A stretch of DNA of 64,000 nt from Brachybacterium squillarum M-6-3 (lineage in GTDB: Bacteria; Actinomycetota; Actinomycetes; Actinomycetales; Dermabacteraceae), in contig NZ_AGBX01000006.1 in NCBI RefSeq assembly GCF_000225825.1, positions 310,001 through 374,000 on the forward strand, in the 5' to 3' direction. The translations under genes and the position numbers were made by a program. A model generated the notes under the pieces. The model searched no databases, was not told the DNA's origin, and saw nothing but the letters and a program-made list of their open reading frames with translations. Below are positions 1-10,416 of this stretch, piece by piece (the stretch's first letter is position 1; each line of letters starts with the position of its first letter).

Positions 1-798
1 GCCGCCCTCGCCCGCCCCCGCCGCGACCGCCGGGTGCGGCTCGTGGTCACCCTGCACAACCGCACCCTCGGCTCCCTCCCGGTGCGCGCCATCGGCGCGC
101 TGCTGTTGCGGATCCTCGCCCGCGGCGCCGACACCGTGCTGGCCGTCTCCCCGGACCTCGCCGAGCAGGCCCACCGCGCCGGCGCCCGGGACGTCCGCCA
201 CGCCGTCATCCCCGCCCCGCCCGCTGCCGGGGTGCCGGACCCGGTGCCGCCCGAGGCCGAGCCGCTCGACCCCGGCCCGTTGCGGGTGCTGGTCCTCGCC
301 CGGCTGGCCCCGCAGAAGGGCCTGGAGAACCTGCTGGACGCCGCCGCCCTGCTCGAACCCGGCCAGGTGCGCATCGAGGTGGCGGGGGAGGGGCCGCTGC
401 GTTCCGCCCTGCAGGACCGGATCGACGCCGAGCGCCTGCCCGTCACCCTGCTCGGCCACCGCGCCGACGTCCCCGCCCTGCTCGCGGACGCCCAGCTCGT
501 GGTCTCCGCCGCGCGCTGGGAGGGCCAGCCCGTCGGCCTGCAGGAGGCGCTGCGCGCCGGCCGCGCCGTGGTCGCCACCGACGCCGGCGGCACCCGCTGG
601 GTCACCGGCGCCGCCGCGACGCTCGTGCCCGTCGGTGATCCGTCCGGTTTGGCTGCGGCGATCGTCGCCCAGCGTGACCCCGTGCACCGTCGCCGCGCCG
701 AGCGTGCCGCGCGGGAACGGGCTCTGACCTTGCCCGATGCCACGGATCTCACCGCGCAGCTGGTGGACCTCCTGGCTCCGACCGGCGTGCGATGGTAG
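1..798 (+). CDS. Glycosyltransferase family 4, 3' part only
   Basis: The reading frame is open from the first base, so the true start lies left of the window; 265 residues are visible. The visible part is the C-terminal nucleotide-sugar-binding half of a GT-B glycosyltransferase. It has the LVLARLAPQKGLENLLDA segment that opens this domain, the AGEGPL loop, and the acidic WEGQPVGLQEALRAG region that holds the EX7E-type donor-binding glutamates. Such enzymes usually move a sugar from an activated donor to a lipid or polysaccharide acceptor at the inner membrane face. Donor and acceptor cannot be read from this fragment. It ends 11 bases before pyrG. Confidence 0.8.
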   Translation, partial: AALARPRRDRRVRLVVTLHNRTLGSLPVRAIGALLLRILARGADTVLAVSPDLAEQAHRAGARDVRHAVIPAPPAAGVPDPVPPEAEPLDPGPLRVLVLARLAPQKGLENLLDAAALLEPGQVRIEVAGEGPLRSALQDRIDAERLPVTLLGHRADVPALLADAQLVVSAARWEGQPVGLQEALRAGRAVVATDAGGTRWVTGAAATLVPVGDPSGLAAAIVAQRDPVHRRRAERAARERALTLPDATDLTAQLVDLLAPTGVRW

Positions 799-803
799 GT
801 TGA

Positions 804-2603
<1,800 letters not shown>

Positions 2604-2605
2604 GC

Positions 2606-3286
2606 ATGACCGCTGGCCCGGAGCAGGACGGCAGCGCGGCGACCGGCCCCGACGCGGAGGCCCCGCTGCGCGACCTGCCCGGGCAGCGCCCCGTCGCCGA
2701 GCGCCGCACCTCCCATCACGGGATGGTCTTCGACCTCAGCCGCGACACCATCGACTTCGCCCCCGGCGTGCGCTTCGACCGCGAGTACGTGCGCCACCCC
2801 GGGGCGGTCGCCGTGCTGGCCCTCGACGAGCAGGGGCGGGTGCTGCTGATCCGGCAGTACCGCCACCCCGTCGGCCACGAGCTGTGGGAGATCCCCGCCG
2901 GTCTGCTGGACCACGGCGACGAGCCGGAGCAGGACGCGGCCCTGCGCGAGCTCGCCGAGGAGACCGGATTTACGGCCGGCACCCTGCACAGCCTGATCGA
3001 CCTGCGCCCCAGCCCCGGCGGCAGCGACGAAGTGCTGCGCGTCTACCTCGCCACCGACGTGCGCCCCGCCGAGGACCTCGACTTCGCGCGCGAGCACGAG
3101 GAGGCCGAGCTGCTGCAGCGCTGGGTGGACCTGGAGGAGGCCGTCGCCGCGGTGCTCGCCGGGGAGATCAGCAATGCCACCACGGTGGCGGCCCTGCTGG
3201 CGCTGCGCGCCGTGCCAGGTGGGGAGGACCAAGCGGCACTGCGCCCGGCCGATACGCCGTTCCCGGAGCGTCCCGGCCGCGATTAA
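2606..3286 (+). CDS. Nudix hydrolase, ADP-ribose pyrophosphatase type
   Basis: 226 residues, starting at an ATG two bases after the pyrG stop, so probably co-transcribed with it. The Nudix box GX5EX7REUXEEXGU is complete, running from GLLDHGDEPE through RELAEETGF at about residues 98-121. The preceding LLIRQYRHPVGHELWEIPAG and the following PSPGGSDE are typical of NudF-like ADP-ribose pyrophosphatases, which split ADP-ribose into AMP and ribose 5-phosphate. Substrate is inferred from family resemblance. In many actinobacteria this gene is followed by xerD, scpA and scpB; here it is followed by a low-GC island. Confidence 0.9.
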   Translation: MTAGPEQDGSAATGPDAEAPLRDLPGQRPVAERRTSHHGMVFDLSRDTIDFAPGVRFDREYVRHPGAVAVLALDEQGRVLLIRQYRHPVGHELWEIPAGLLDHGDEPEQDAALRELAEETGFTAGTLHSLIDLRPSPGGSDEVLRVYLATDVRPAEDLDFAREHEEAELLQRWVDLEEAVAAVLAGEISNATTVAALLALRAVPGGEDQAALRPADTPFPERPGRD

Positions 3287-3314
3287 CCCGCCGCGCGGTG
3301 AGCGACACCGCCGG

Positions 3315-3570
3315 TCAGACTTCATCCAGGTACAGGCAGAAGGAATGCCCGACCGCATCCAGCAGCACATGGACTTCCCTTACGGCTGGAACCCAGCGAA
3401 GCGCACACGCCACGCCTCTGCGTTGCGCAACGCGGCGTCCAGGTCACGTACCCAGATGACAAGGCGGAGCAACATGTGCGGACGACCGGGATCGGCCTGC
3501 CACTCCCGCGGGGCTTAGGGATCCTCGGGCTGCACGGGCAAGGTGGCGCGGGAGGCCGATGCATCATCAT
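3315..3570 (-). pseudogene. Decayed VOC (glyoxalase-like) protein, C-terminal remnant
   Basis: Read on the minus strand, one frame gives EWQADPGRPHMLLRLVIW followed by VRDLDAALRNAEAWRVRFAG, then FQP and a TAA (3382-3380). Shifting frame there gives EVHVLLDAVGHSFCLYLDEV and a TGA at 3317-3315. This is the pattern of a glyoxalase-like domain end, where FQPQEDVxVLLDPAGHPFCLY would be expected. A second in-frame stop lies at 3517-3515. Two frames and two stops mean it cannot make a full protein. It sits at the left edge of the island and may be an ancestral gene cut or abandoned when the island arrived. Identity rests on recalled family consensus. Confidence 0.55.
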
Positions 3571-4318
3571 GCACCAGTCGGGCTAGTCCGTGGAGTGCGG
3601 GTCATCCAGCTTTTCAGACCAGAAGATCACGAGCTGCCGGACCGCCGGGGCGGAGAGGACGGTGTCGACCCAGCCGGTGGGGTGGGGGCGGTCGAGAAGC
3701 GGGGTGACATCGGGGGTCAGCTGCCCCGCGGACTGGCCGGATGCCTGTAAGGCAACCGAATGGATGTGAAGACATGGGGCTGCGATAACCATGCGCACAC
3801 AGGAACTCGACTTCGTCGCCGGGTCTCGGGAGCCCGACCTTGCTAGGGACCAACCGGTCGGTGTGCCGGGAGAGACAGCTCAGGTAGGTGAAGACCTGAG
3901 CGCCGCCGGCGACCTGAAACTCGGAGTCGAGAACATTGAGGACGGGACGACTCGCAGTCGCGCTGAGTGCCCTCTGGGCATCCGCTAACTAGGGTCGATC
4001 CTTCCCACAGCGAGAGCGACAGATGCCGACAGAGAGACTGGTCCTCGGTGGACACGTGCGCGTGGTCGTGCATCGTCACGGGACCCTCCTGTGCCACAAC
4101 GAACCGATTCGATCGACTTTTGGCACGAGTAGATCTGGCACGCCGTTGTGACACACGTCGACCAGGGAGACCGTCCTGCGACTCCGGCGGTGACCCAGGC
4201 AGTGCTCAACGACCGTTTCTGGCACAGGACGAGCGGAGGTGAGCCGGCGTCTGACAGTCGGCGCTAGCGCCCCGGCTACAGACGTCTAGAGAGCTGCGTA
4301 GGTGCACAGAGCACAGCG
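3571..4318. other. Gap at the left edge of the island, no convincing gene
   Basis: About 750 bases with short open frames on both strands but none with recognisable domains. A minus frame at 3583-3798 ends in a plausible C-terminus (LVIFWSEKLDDPHSTD) that I cannot assign; it may be another gene remnant. Base composition falls here from the chromosomal level towards that of the restriction genes. Confidence 0.4.
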
Positions 4319-4337
4319 CGTACCCTGAACGGGTACG
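4319..4337. promoter_or_regulatory. 7-bp inverted repeat upstream of the restriction operon
   Basis: CGTACCC-TGAAC-GGGTACG is a perfect 7-bp inverted repeat with a 5-base spacer, 67 bases before the first possible start of the restriction gene. Its size fits an operator for a small dimeric repressor. No such regulator is encoded beside it, so the function is inference. Confidence 0.35.
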
Positions 4338-4404
4338 GGCGAGCCGACGCAAGCAGGCTAGGCCCCTTCGAGGAGTCACAATCTAGCGATTGACAAGAGA
4401 GACC

Positions 4405-6399
4405 ATGACAAACGAGAAGTCCACCGACCAGTTTGTTCGCGACATGTTGCGAGACATCGATGTTCTCCGGCCGTGGGAGCAGGATGGCGGTCCGGCATGG
4501 AAGCGCGACGCGCTAAGAGGCGGATCCAAGTCCGCATCCGCTCTCGCTGAGGGTAAGCCAGAATTCGTGTTTGAGGTCGATGGCTTTGTTGTGGTGATTG
4601 AGGACAAGCGCGAGGTCAGCCGCACGCGCTACCTCGATGGCGGCGAGGTGACTACAGCCTATCCGTATCGCGCCGACTATGCATTGAACGGCGCCGTGCA
4701 CTACGCGAAAACCATGATCAGCAATGGGATTCCGCACACTAAGGGAATCTTTGCTGTCGGGATTGGCGGGGACGAAATCCACCATGAGATATCTGTTGTC
4801 TACGTAAATGAAGGCGTCGTTAAGCAACTCGATGACTTGAGCAATCTCGATGTTTTCGCGACCGATCAGATTAGCGAATATCACTCGGTGCAAGTACTCG
4901 AGCGCAGGCCCCAATCTGAAGCTCGCCTTGATGATCTGCGGTCGGTCGCCCGACGGCTCCATGAAGGTATGAGGAACTACGGCAGCGTCGAGAACGACCG
5001 GAAAGCCCCTCTCGTTTCTGCGATTCTCCTAGCCCTGCGCAACGAATTCTTCAGCATCGAGAATCTTCACGCTCGCACGCCAGGTAACAATAGCCAGGTT
5101 TGGGACGGGCGAATAATCTACGATGCGGCAGAACAGTTCATGCGAGCTGAGTCACTAATGCCGAATCAGAAAATCGGCACCCTGCTAGACCAATTCGCCT
5201 TCATCAGGAACGCCCCGCAACTTAATCGCCGACATCGGGACCTCGACGAGTCCCCCCTTAAGTGGATCGCTCGTATCCTAAAGAATGATGTACTTCACGT
5301 AGTAGTCGACCCCTCGATGAGCGCATTCGATGTGCTCGGCAACTTCTACCACGAGTTCATCTCGTATGGTGGTGGTGATGGGGCTGGACTCGGTATTGTT
5401 CTTACTCCTGAGCATGTCACAACACTGATGACAGAACTTATTGACGTTAGCGCTAGTGACTATGTTCTCGACCCGACAGCTGGTACAGCCTCGTTTCTCA
5501 TTGCTGCAATGCAGCGCATGTTCAGTGATGCTGGCGACGACGCCCATCTGAAGAATGTAATACGGGAGCATCGGCTTCATGGCATTGAACTTCAAGACAA
5601 GCTGTTCGCCATTGGCACAACGAACATGATTCTTCGTGGAGACGGTCGCGCCAACTTTCGCCGCGATTCCATCTTTGAGGCCCCAATGTCCGAAATGCGT
5701 GGGGACCGAGTACTTAGTGACGGGAGCGTCGAGCCTGGGCACGGATTCACTAAGGTGCTTTTGAATCCGCCGTATTCACAGTCCAAGGACAAGAATACAC
5801 GACACCTGTCTGAGATCGCTTTTGTCGAGAAGGCGTTAGAGTTCCTCAATCCGGGTGGTCGGCTTGCAGCTATTGTTCCGCAATCAGCGATGGTGGGGAA
5901 GACGAAGGAGGACCGAGCCCGAAAGAAGAGCATACTGCGCCACAACACGCTAGAGAGCGTCATCACCATGAACCCGATGACTTTTCATAATTCGGGCCAT
6001 ACTCCCCATACGGTGATTGTGATTCTAACTGCCGGGAGGCCGCACAAGGCTGAGTCGAAAGTCAAATTCATTAACTTTGAAAAGGATGGATGGGTTGTCG
6101 CCCAGCATCGTGGACTAGTCGCTGATGGCACAGTCGAGGCTCGTCGCAAGCATCTTTTGGAAGTCCTGAGCGGAGACGCTCAGGATGACACTTCGTTCAT
6201 CGTGCGCTCTGAGGTCACTGCGGATGACGAGTGGCAACACTCCTACTTCTACTTTAATGATCAGCCGCCGACCTACGAAGAGCTTCTCGATACGGTAGCT
6301 GATTATGTCACGTGGCAAGTTGGTATGCATTCACATGGACTTGGACACCTTATTGACCCTCTCGCAAACGGAACGACGAAAGAGGGTGTCGAGGAATGA
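4405..6399 (+). CDS. BcgI-like type IIB restriction-modification subunit A (nuclease plus N6-adenine methylase)
   Basis: 664 residues from ATG 4405; a TTG at 4390, 15 bases after GAGGAG, would add five residues. The C-terminal two thirds is a gamma-type N6-adenine methyltransferase: SAM-binding motif DPTAGTASFL (about 355-364) and catalytic motif NPPY (about 455-458). The N-terminus is not the usual HsdM helical bundle. It contains P52-E53 ... E66-D67-K68 (PEFVFEVDGFVVVIEDK), a PD-(D/E)xK-type nuclease site. Nuclease and methylase in one chain, with a separate specificity protein and no HsdR translocase, is the BcgI arrangement; BcgI subunits are of similar size (about 640 and 340 residues). 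GC is clearly below the flanks, which suggests transfer. Confidence 0.8.
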   Translation: MTNEKSTDQFVRDMLRDIDVLRPWEQDGGPAWKRDALRGGSKSASALAEGKPEFVFEVDGFVVVIEDKREVSRTRYLDGGEVTTAYPYRADYALNGAVHYAKTMISNGIPHTKGIFAVGIGGDEIHHEISVVYVNEGVVKQLDDLSNLDVFATDQISEYHSVQVLERRPQSEARLDDLRSVARRLHEGMRNYGSVENDRKAPLVSAILLALRNEFFSIENLHARTPGNNSQVWDGRIIYDAAEQFMRAESLMPNQKIGTLLDQFAFIRNAPQLNRRHRDLDESPLKWIARILKNDVLHVVVDPSMSAFDVLGNFYHEFISYGGGDGAGLGIVLTPEHVTTLMTELIDVSASDYVLDPTAGTASFLIAAMQRMFSDAGDDAHLKNVIREHRLHGIELQDKLFAIGTTNMILRGDGRANFRRDSIFEAPMSEMRGDRVLSDGSVEPGHGFTKVLLNPPYSQSKDKNTRHLSEIAFVEKALEFLNPGGRLAAIVPQSAMVGKTKEDRARKKSILRHNTLESVITMNPMTFHNSGHTPHTVIVILTAGRPHKAESKVKFINFEKDGWVVAQHRGLVADGTVEARRKHLLEVLSGDAQDDTSFIVRSEVTADDEWQHSYFYFNDQPPTYEELLDTVADYVTWQVGMHSHGLGHLIDPLANGTTKEGVEE

Positions 6400-7457
6400 G
6401 TGTCTACGAGGAGATTAACTTCGAGCCAATGCTCATCCCAGAAGTTTTCGAAACAATGAAGGCTTCGGCTTCCTGGTATGACAAGGCAGATCTTCAAGAT
6501 GGTCCAGGAGAGTACTTCTACCTCAGTCAGGTTTATGGCAATAATGGGATTGCGGCAGTGGTGGGGGCCCAAGAGAGCCAGCCGGTGCCGGGAAATTGCA
6601 TCACCGTCACACTCAAGACGCAGTCCACGTTCTATCAGCCACAACCATTTTATACCGCACAGAACTTCCTAATCTTCCGGCACCCAAGAATGAATAGCGG
6701 CAGCGGGCTGGTGCTCGTTGCTGCAATGCGGCACGCGATGGCCAAGTTCTCCTGGGGGTATGGGGTGTCGATGAAGAGGCTCGCGCGCACCCGCATATTA
6801 GTTCCCGCTCAGCGCGACAAGGGCGGCAATGTCGAGGTGGACTGGGAGGGTCTCGATGCTCTAGGTCAAGAGATCACTTCTGCCGCGTCGGCGAGGGTAA
6901 ATGAGTTTGTCCGCAGAGAAATGGTGAAAACGTCCGAAGTGCTCCCAGAGCTCTCTTTTGGCGCATTGCGCATTACGGATGTGTTTGAGTCCATAGGAGC
7001 TGCCGGGAAGTGGTTCGATCTGAGTAAAGCAGAACGAATCGGTAACGCATGCTATCCGTACGTTGCCCGCTCGGGAGAAAACAACGGCATCGTGGCCTAT
7101 CTTCCGCATCAACGTTTTGACGTCCCCAATGGCGGTAATTGCCTTACTATTGGGGTTTCTACGTCGACGGTCTTTTATCAGCCTGTCGGGTTCTATACCA
7201 GCAAGGAAATACAGGTTCTCAGGCATCCGAAGCTTAATTCCTCGAACGGGCCGGTGCTGGTAGCAATCTTGCGTCGGCAAATGAGTAAGTTCAAATGGGG
7301 AAACGGAGCATCTCTCAACCGCCTTCGAGCGACGCGTATAATGGTACCTGTCATTACTGATGAGCGAGGAGTCGTCGAGGTCGATTGGGAAGGGATGACG
7401 ACTTACGGGAGGGTGCTTCGGGCGCGCGCTGGAGATAGTCTCCTTCGGGATGTGTGA
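6396..7457 (+). CDS. BcgI-like restriction-modification specificity subunit B
   Basis: 353 residues; its ATG overlaps the stop of subunit A (ATGA), so translation is probably coupled. The protein is two tandem copies of one target-recognition unit. Each has the order NNGI, a GNCxT strand, TFYQP or VFYQP, FYT, a HP(R/K)xNSxxG(L/P)VLVA loop, and an end motif: KFSWGYGVSMKRLARTRILV in copy 1 and KFKWGNGASLNRLRATRIMV in copy 2. Both copies end in VEVDWEG. Two recognition units imply a split recognition sequence of two short half-sites, as for BcgB. The site cannot be predicted from sequence alone. It should act as a complex with subunit A. Confidence 0.82.
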   Translation: MSVYEEINFEPMLIPEVFETMKASASWYDKADLQDGPGEYFYLSQVYGNNGIAAVVGAQESQPVPGNCITVTLKTQSTFYQPQPFYTAQNFLIFRHPRMNSGSGLVLVAAMRHAMAKFSWGYGVSMKRLARTRILVPAQRDKGGNVEVDWEGLDALGQEITSAASARVNEFVRREMVKTSEVLPELSFGALRITDVFESIGAAGKWFDLSKAERIGNACYPYVARSGENNGIVAYLPHQRFDVPNGGNCLTIGVSTSTVFYQPVGFYTSKEIQVLRHPKLNSSNGPVLVAILRRQMSKFKWGNGASLNRLRATRIMVPVITDERGVVEVDWEGMTTYGRVLRARAGDSLLRDV

Positions 7458-7525
7458 TGCAACGTTACTGATGCGGCCTGTCACGTGCAGCAGGAAGTCG
7501 TTGGGATTCTTCAGGCGTTTGCGTG

Positions 7526-7741
7526 TTACTTGTTTGTGTGCGGCGAATGGTAAGAGCGCAGGATGTAAGCTTCTAGTTCAGCGTTTTCAATTCGCCACTG
7601 TCCCCGGCCTCCGACACGGATCGCGCGAAGATCGCCCGATCGAACGAGTGCGTATGCCTGCGCGTGGCTGATGCTGAGCACCTCACGGACATTCTCGAGC
7701 GTGATAAATCGGCGCTTCAGGACCGGCGGTGGATTAGACAT
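7526..7741 (-). CDS. Excisionase-like helix-turn-helix DNA-binding protein
   Basis: 71 residues, nearly all one MerR/excisionase-type winged helix (HTH_17): FITLENVREVLSISHAQAYA, then LVRSGDLRAIRVGGRGQWRI and an ELEAYI tail. An A/G-rich ribosome site (GGAGAAAGG) precedes the ATG. It lies 49 bases downstream of the tyrosine recombinase on the same strand, an int-xis order. It could be the directionality factor for that recombinase. Similar small proteins are also common as fixed chromosomal genes in actinobacteria, so the excisionase role is inference. Confidence 0.7.
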   Translation of the reverse strand: MSNPPPVLKRRFITLENVREVLSISHAQAYALVRSGDLRAIRVGGRGQWRIENAELEAYILRSYHSPHTNK

Positions 7742-7790
7742 GCTCTGGCCTTTCTCCGGTGAGCGGACTTGTTTACTGCTATAGCATCGT

Positions 7791-8756
7791 CTATGCGACC
7801 AAACTTATTCCGTCGATGATCGACCGGGCTTGGGCGGTGTCAAGGCCTACGTAGATTGCTGTGGTCTCAGGCTTCGAGTGACCCATGAGCGTCTGAACTA
7901 ATAGGAGATCTCGGGATCTTCTGTATGCCTCTGTTGCGAATCGATGGCGTAGGGTGTGTGCGCTCCAGCGGCCTGAGAGCGCCTCGTTGATTAGCTCGCC
8001 AACTCGAATCGGTTGGAGGTGTGAATCTGCGTAGCGTCCCGTTGAAGGGAAAAGCCAAGGAAGCTCAGGAGAGACATCGTTGAGCTGTCGTCCGACGGCG
8101 TCGGCTGCGGCCCGCGTCAAGGGCACTGTACGTTCGCGCCGGCCCTTACCATGAACGATGAGCGAGGTTCCGGCATGTTCTTCGATGACGTCGGCGCGGG
8201 AAACCACCGCGATCTCTGCACGTCGTAGCCCTGCCTCGGCCGCAAGGGTGATCATCGCTTGAACTCTCGTGTTTGAGCTGAGGAGCGCCTTTCGGATGAT
8301 CGGGTCTGGACATGGCCTGGGGACAGATTTGGGAGCTCTGGCTGGCGGGATGAGTGCGAGTGGATCCGCGAGGATCCTGCCGGTGCAATGGAGCCAAGTG
8401 GTCCAGATCCGCAGGGATGTGCGGGCGCTGCGGCGGGTTGCGGGCTTCCAACAAGGATTCGCGAGGTAGGCGATAAGCCACTCAAGATCTAGCGGATCCG
8501 TCTCAGCGGGAACACTACTCAGGTAGCGCCGGACGTGGTATTCGCGCAGTCTCACAGTCGTTTCGGAGCGGTCTGAGGCACGAAGCCAGGCCGTCCAGAG
8601 AGGGAGTTGTGCGATGACGTCCATGGGTTCCACGTTGCCCGACAGCTCTGTCTGGTTTCGAGTGGCTCCGATGGTTTGGGGATAGTTGGGGTGTGTGGAG
8701 GGAAGTAGGTGCAGGGGCGCTGTTACAGGGGCTGGTCTGCCAGAGGAAGCATCCAA
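7791..8756 (-). CDS. Tyrosine recombinase / integrase
   Basis: Site-specific recombinase with a SAM-like core-binding domain (LPLWTAWLRASDRSETTVRL) and a C-terminal catalytic domain. The catalytic set is visible: Arg in EAGLRRAEI, Lys in VHGKGRRERTVPL, HTLRHRF (H-x-x-R), His in LMGHSKPETT and the nucleophile Tyr in AIYVGL. 321 residues from ATG 8756. An internal ATG at 8624 (MDVIAQLPLW) would remove 44 residues that match no domain and may be the real start. No arm-binding domain is seen, so it resembles XerC/D-size enzymes more than large phage integrases. GC is lower than the chromosome. It probably moved, or moves, the island with the restriction genes. Confidence 0.85.
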   Translation of the reverse strand: MDASSGRPAPVTAPLHLLPSTHPNYPQTIGATRNQTELSGNVEPMDVIAQLPLWTAWLRASDRSETTVRLREYHVRRYLSSVPAETDPLDLEWLIAYLANPCWKPATRRSARTSLRIWTTWLHCTGRILADPLALIPPARAPKSVPRPCPDPIIRKALLSSNTRVQAMITLAAEAGLRRAEIAVVSRADVIEEHAGTSLIVHGKGRRERTVPLTRAAADAVGRQLNDVSPELPWLFPSTGRYADSHLQPIRVGELINEALSGRWSAHTLRHRFATEAYRRSRDLLLVQTLMGHSKPETTAIYVGLDTAQARSIIDGISLVA

Positions 8757-9129
8757 GAGTCACCCAGCGATGGTGCGTCGCCCCCGGGCTTCGCTGAAGT
8801 TGACTTCGATCAGCGACCCAACGGTGCCCGACTCCAGACTCTTAATCAGCGGCTTCAAGGTCCCTCGACGTGGGTATGACGCCGTCGCGCATCACCTAGG
8901 AGCGGTTAGCAGTTTGATGCGAACACTTCCTTGCGAAGCTTTCACGGGGATGTCCATCCTTCCGTCAGCAATAGTTCCAAGGGAAAGTCGAAGCCTTATG
9001 TTCGCTCGCCGAAAAGCTGTCACCATCCGGGGGCGTTTGACGGAATTCGCTGCCGGCTCGGGCCTGACCCCGGGAGACGTAGAGGTGGCAAGTCGTCGTG
9101 CTGCCCCGAAGCAGGGTGCGAACGCCAGC
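8757..9129. other. Right edge of the island, no gene recognised
   Basis: About 370 bases between the recombinase and rnd. Composition returns to chromosomal GC towards the right end. No convincing ORF, tRNA or clear attachment repeat was found by eye. It is the most likely place for the right attachment site. Confidence 0.4.
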
Positions 9130-10416
9130 TCAGCCTTCCGCTGGGGCGGTTGGGAGGGTGTGAAGCGTTGCGGTGAGGACCGGGGCCACCAACTCGGCTT
9201 GCCAGGGGCGAGCGCCCAGGGCGGCGAGTTCCGTCCTTACCTCGGTGACGGTGCCCGCCTGCTCGTGCTCCCACACCCAGGTGCGCAGCAGCGCCGGCTG
9301 GATCAGGTTCTCGGTGGGCAGGTCCAGGGTCTCCGCGTGGGCGGCGACTGCCTCCCGCACGGCCTTGTAGCGCTCCCAGGCCTCCGGGTACTTCTTGGCC
9401 CACAGCTTGTGCGGCGGCGGGTAGGAGGCCTCGGCTCGCTCCGGCAGGTGCGCGGCGGGCAGGTCCAGGCCCGAGCGGGCCGCCTTCCACCAGGAGTCCT
9501 TGCGGCGCATCTTCGCGGGCAGGGCCTTGTCGAAGGCGTCCCGGCCGCGGGGCGCCTCCTTCACGGCGGCCACGATCTCGCGGTCCCGGATCACGCGGTG
9601 CGGGGAGAGGTCCTCGCGGGCGGCGATCTCGTCGCGGGCGGTCCACATGGCGCGCGCCGCGGCGAGCTGCCGGGTGCTGCGCAGCGAGCCGATGCCGTGC
9701 AGGCCCCGCCAGTCCGCCGAGCGGGTCGGCCCGACCTCGCGGGTGCGCTCGTGCTCGAACTCGGCGAGCGCCCACTCGTGCTTGCCGGCCTCGCGCAGGC
9801 GCCGCTCCAGCTCGTCGCGCACCTGCACCAGCACCTCGACGTCCAGCGCCGCATAGACCAGCCAGGCGGCCGGCAGCGGTCGCTTGGACCAGTCCGCGGC
9901 GGAGTGCTCCTTGGCCAGCGACAGGCCGAGGGTCTCCTCGACCACGGCGCCGAGGCCGACCTTGGACATCCCCAGCAGGCGCGCCGCCAGCTCGGTGTCG
10001 AACAGGCGGCCCGGGTGCAGGCCCAGCTCGGCGAGGCTCGGCAGGTCCTGCACGGCGGCGTGCAACACCCACTCGCGCTCGGCCAGCAGCGCCGGAAGGG
10101 TGGAGGGCATGGTGAAGGCCAGCGGGTCGATCAGTGCGGTGCCCGCCGCCTCGGTGCGCAGCTGGATCAGGTAGGCGCGGGAGCTGTAGCGGAAGCTGGA
10201 GGCGCGCTCCGCGTCCACCGCCACCGGCTCCTCGGGGGCGGTGGCGGCGGCCTCGCACCAGGCCAGCAGCGGCTGAATCCGGTCGATCACGGGCACCATG
10301 CCGTCGCGCGGGGCGGTCAGCGGCACCGGGGCCGGGCGTGACTGCTCCGGGGCGGAAGAGCCCTCGGAGGCGGTCTCGGGGGCGGGGGTGGGGCTGGTGG
10401 TGCTGCAGGAGGTCAC
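9130..10416 (-). CDS. rnd: Ribonuclease D (3'-5' exonuclease with HRDC domain)
   Basis: 428 residues from a GTG at 10416 that overlaps the stop of the DUF3000 gene (GTGA). The DEDD exonuclease residues are visible: VAVDAE (DxE), HAAVQDL, FDTELAARLLG and YAALDVEVL. One to two HRDC-like regions follow (EDLSPHRVIRDREIV; TENLIQPALL). In the family this trims RNA 3' ends, including tRNA precursors. The first 35 or so residues are Ser/Pro/Thr-rich and probably disordered. Known actinobacterial loci often pair DUF3000 with rnd, as here. Confidence 0.9.
   Translation of the reverse strand: MTSCSTTSPTPAPETASEGSSAPEQSRPAPVPLTAPRDGMVPVIDRIQPLLAWCEAAATAPEEPVAVDAERASSFRYSSRAYLIQLRTEAAGTALIDPLAFTMPSTLPALLAEREWVLHAAVQDLPSLAELGLHPGRLFDTELAARLLGMSKVGLGAVVEETLGLSLAKEHSAADWSKRPLPAAWLVYAALDVEVLVQVRDELERRLREAGKHEWALAEFEHERTREVGPTRSADWRGLHGIGSLRSTRQLAAARAMWTARDEIAAREDLSPHRVIRDREIVAAVKEAPRGRDAFDKALPAKMRRKDSWWKAARSGLDLPAAHLPERAEASYPPPHKLWAKKYPEAWERYKAVREAVAAHAETLDLPTENLIQPALLRTWVWEHEQAGTVTEVRTELAALGARPWQAELVAPVLTATLHTLPTAPAEG

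Noticed and set aside
4405..7457. Type I restriction system with missing HsdR
   Set aside because: The methylase chain has its own nuclease motif and the pair has BcgI-like sizes, so type IIB is the better reading.
7791..8756. Recombinase as the chromosomal XerD expected after pyrG and the Nudix gene
   Set aside because: It is on the opposite strand, lower in GC and paired with an excisionase-like gene, which fits an island integrase better.
8831..8860. GACTCTTAATCAGCGG, similar to the anticodon arm of tRNA-Lys, in the gap right of the recombinase; possible tRNA attachment site
   Set aside because: The flanking bases do not form an anticodon stem, T-arm or acceptor stem, so there is no tRNA and no good evidence of an attachment site.
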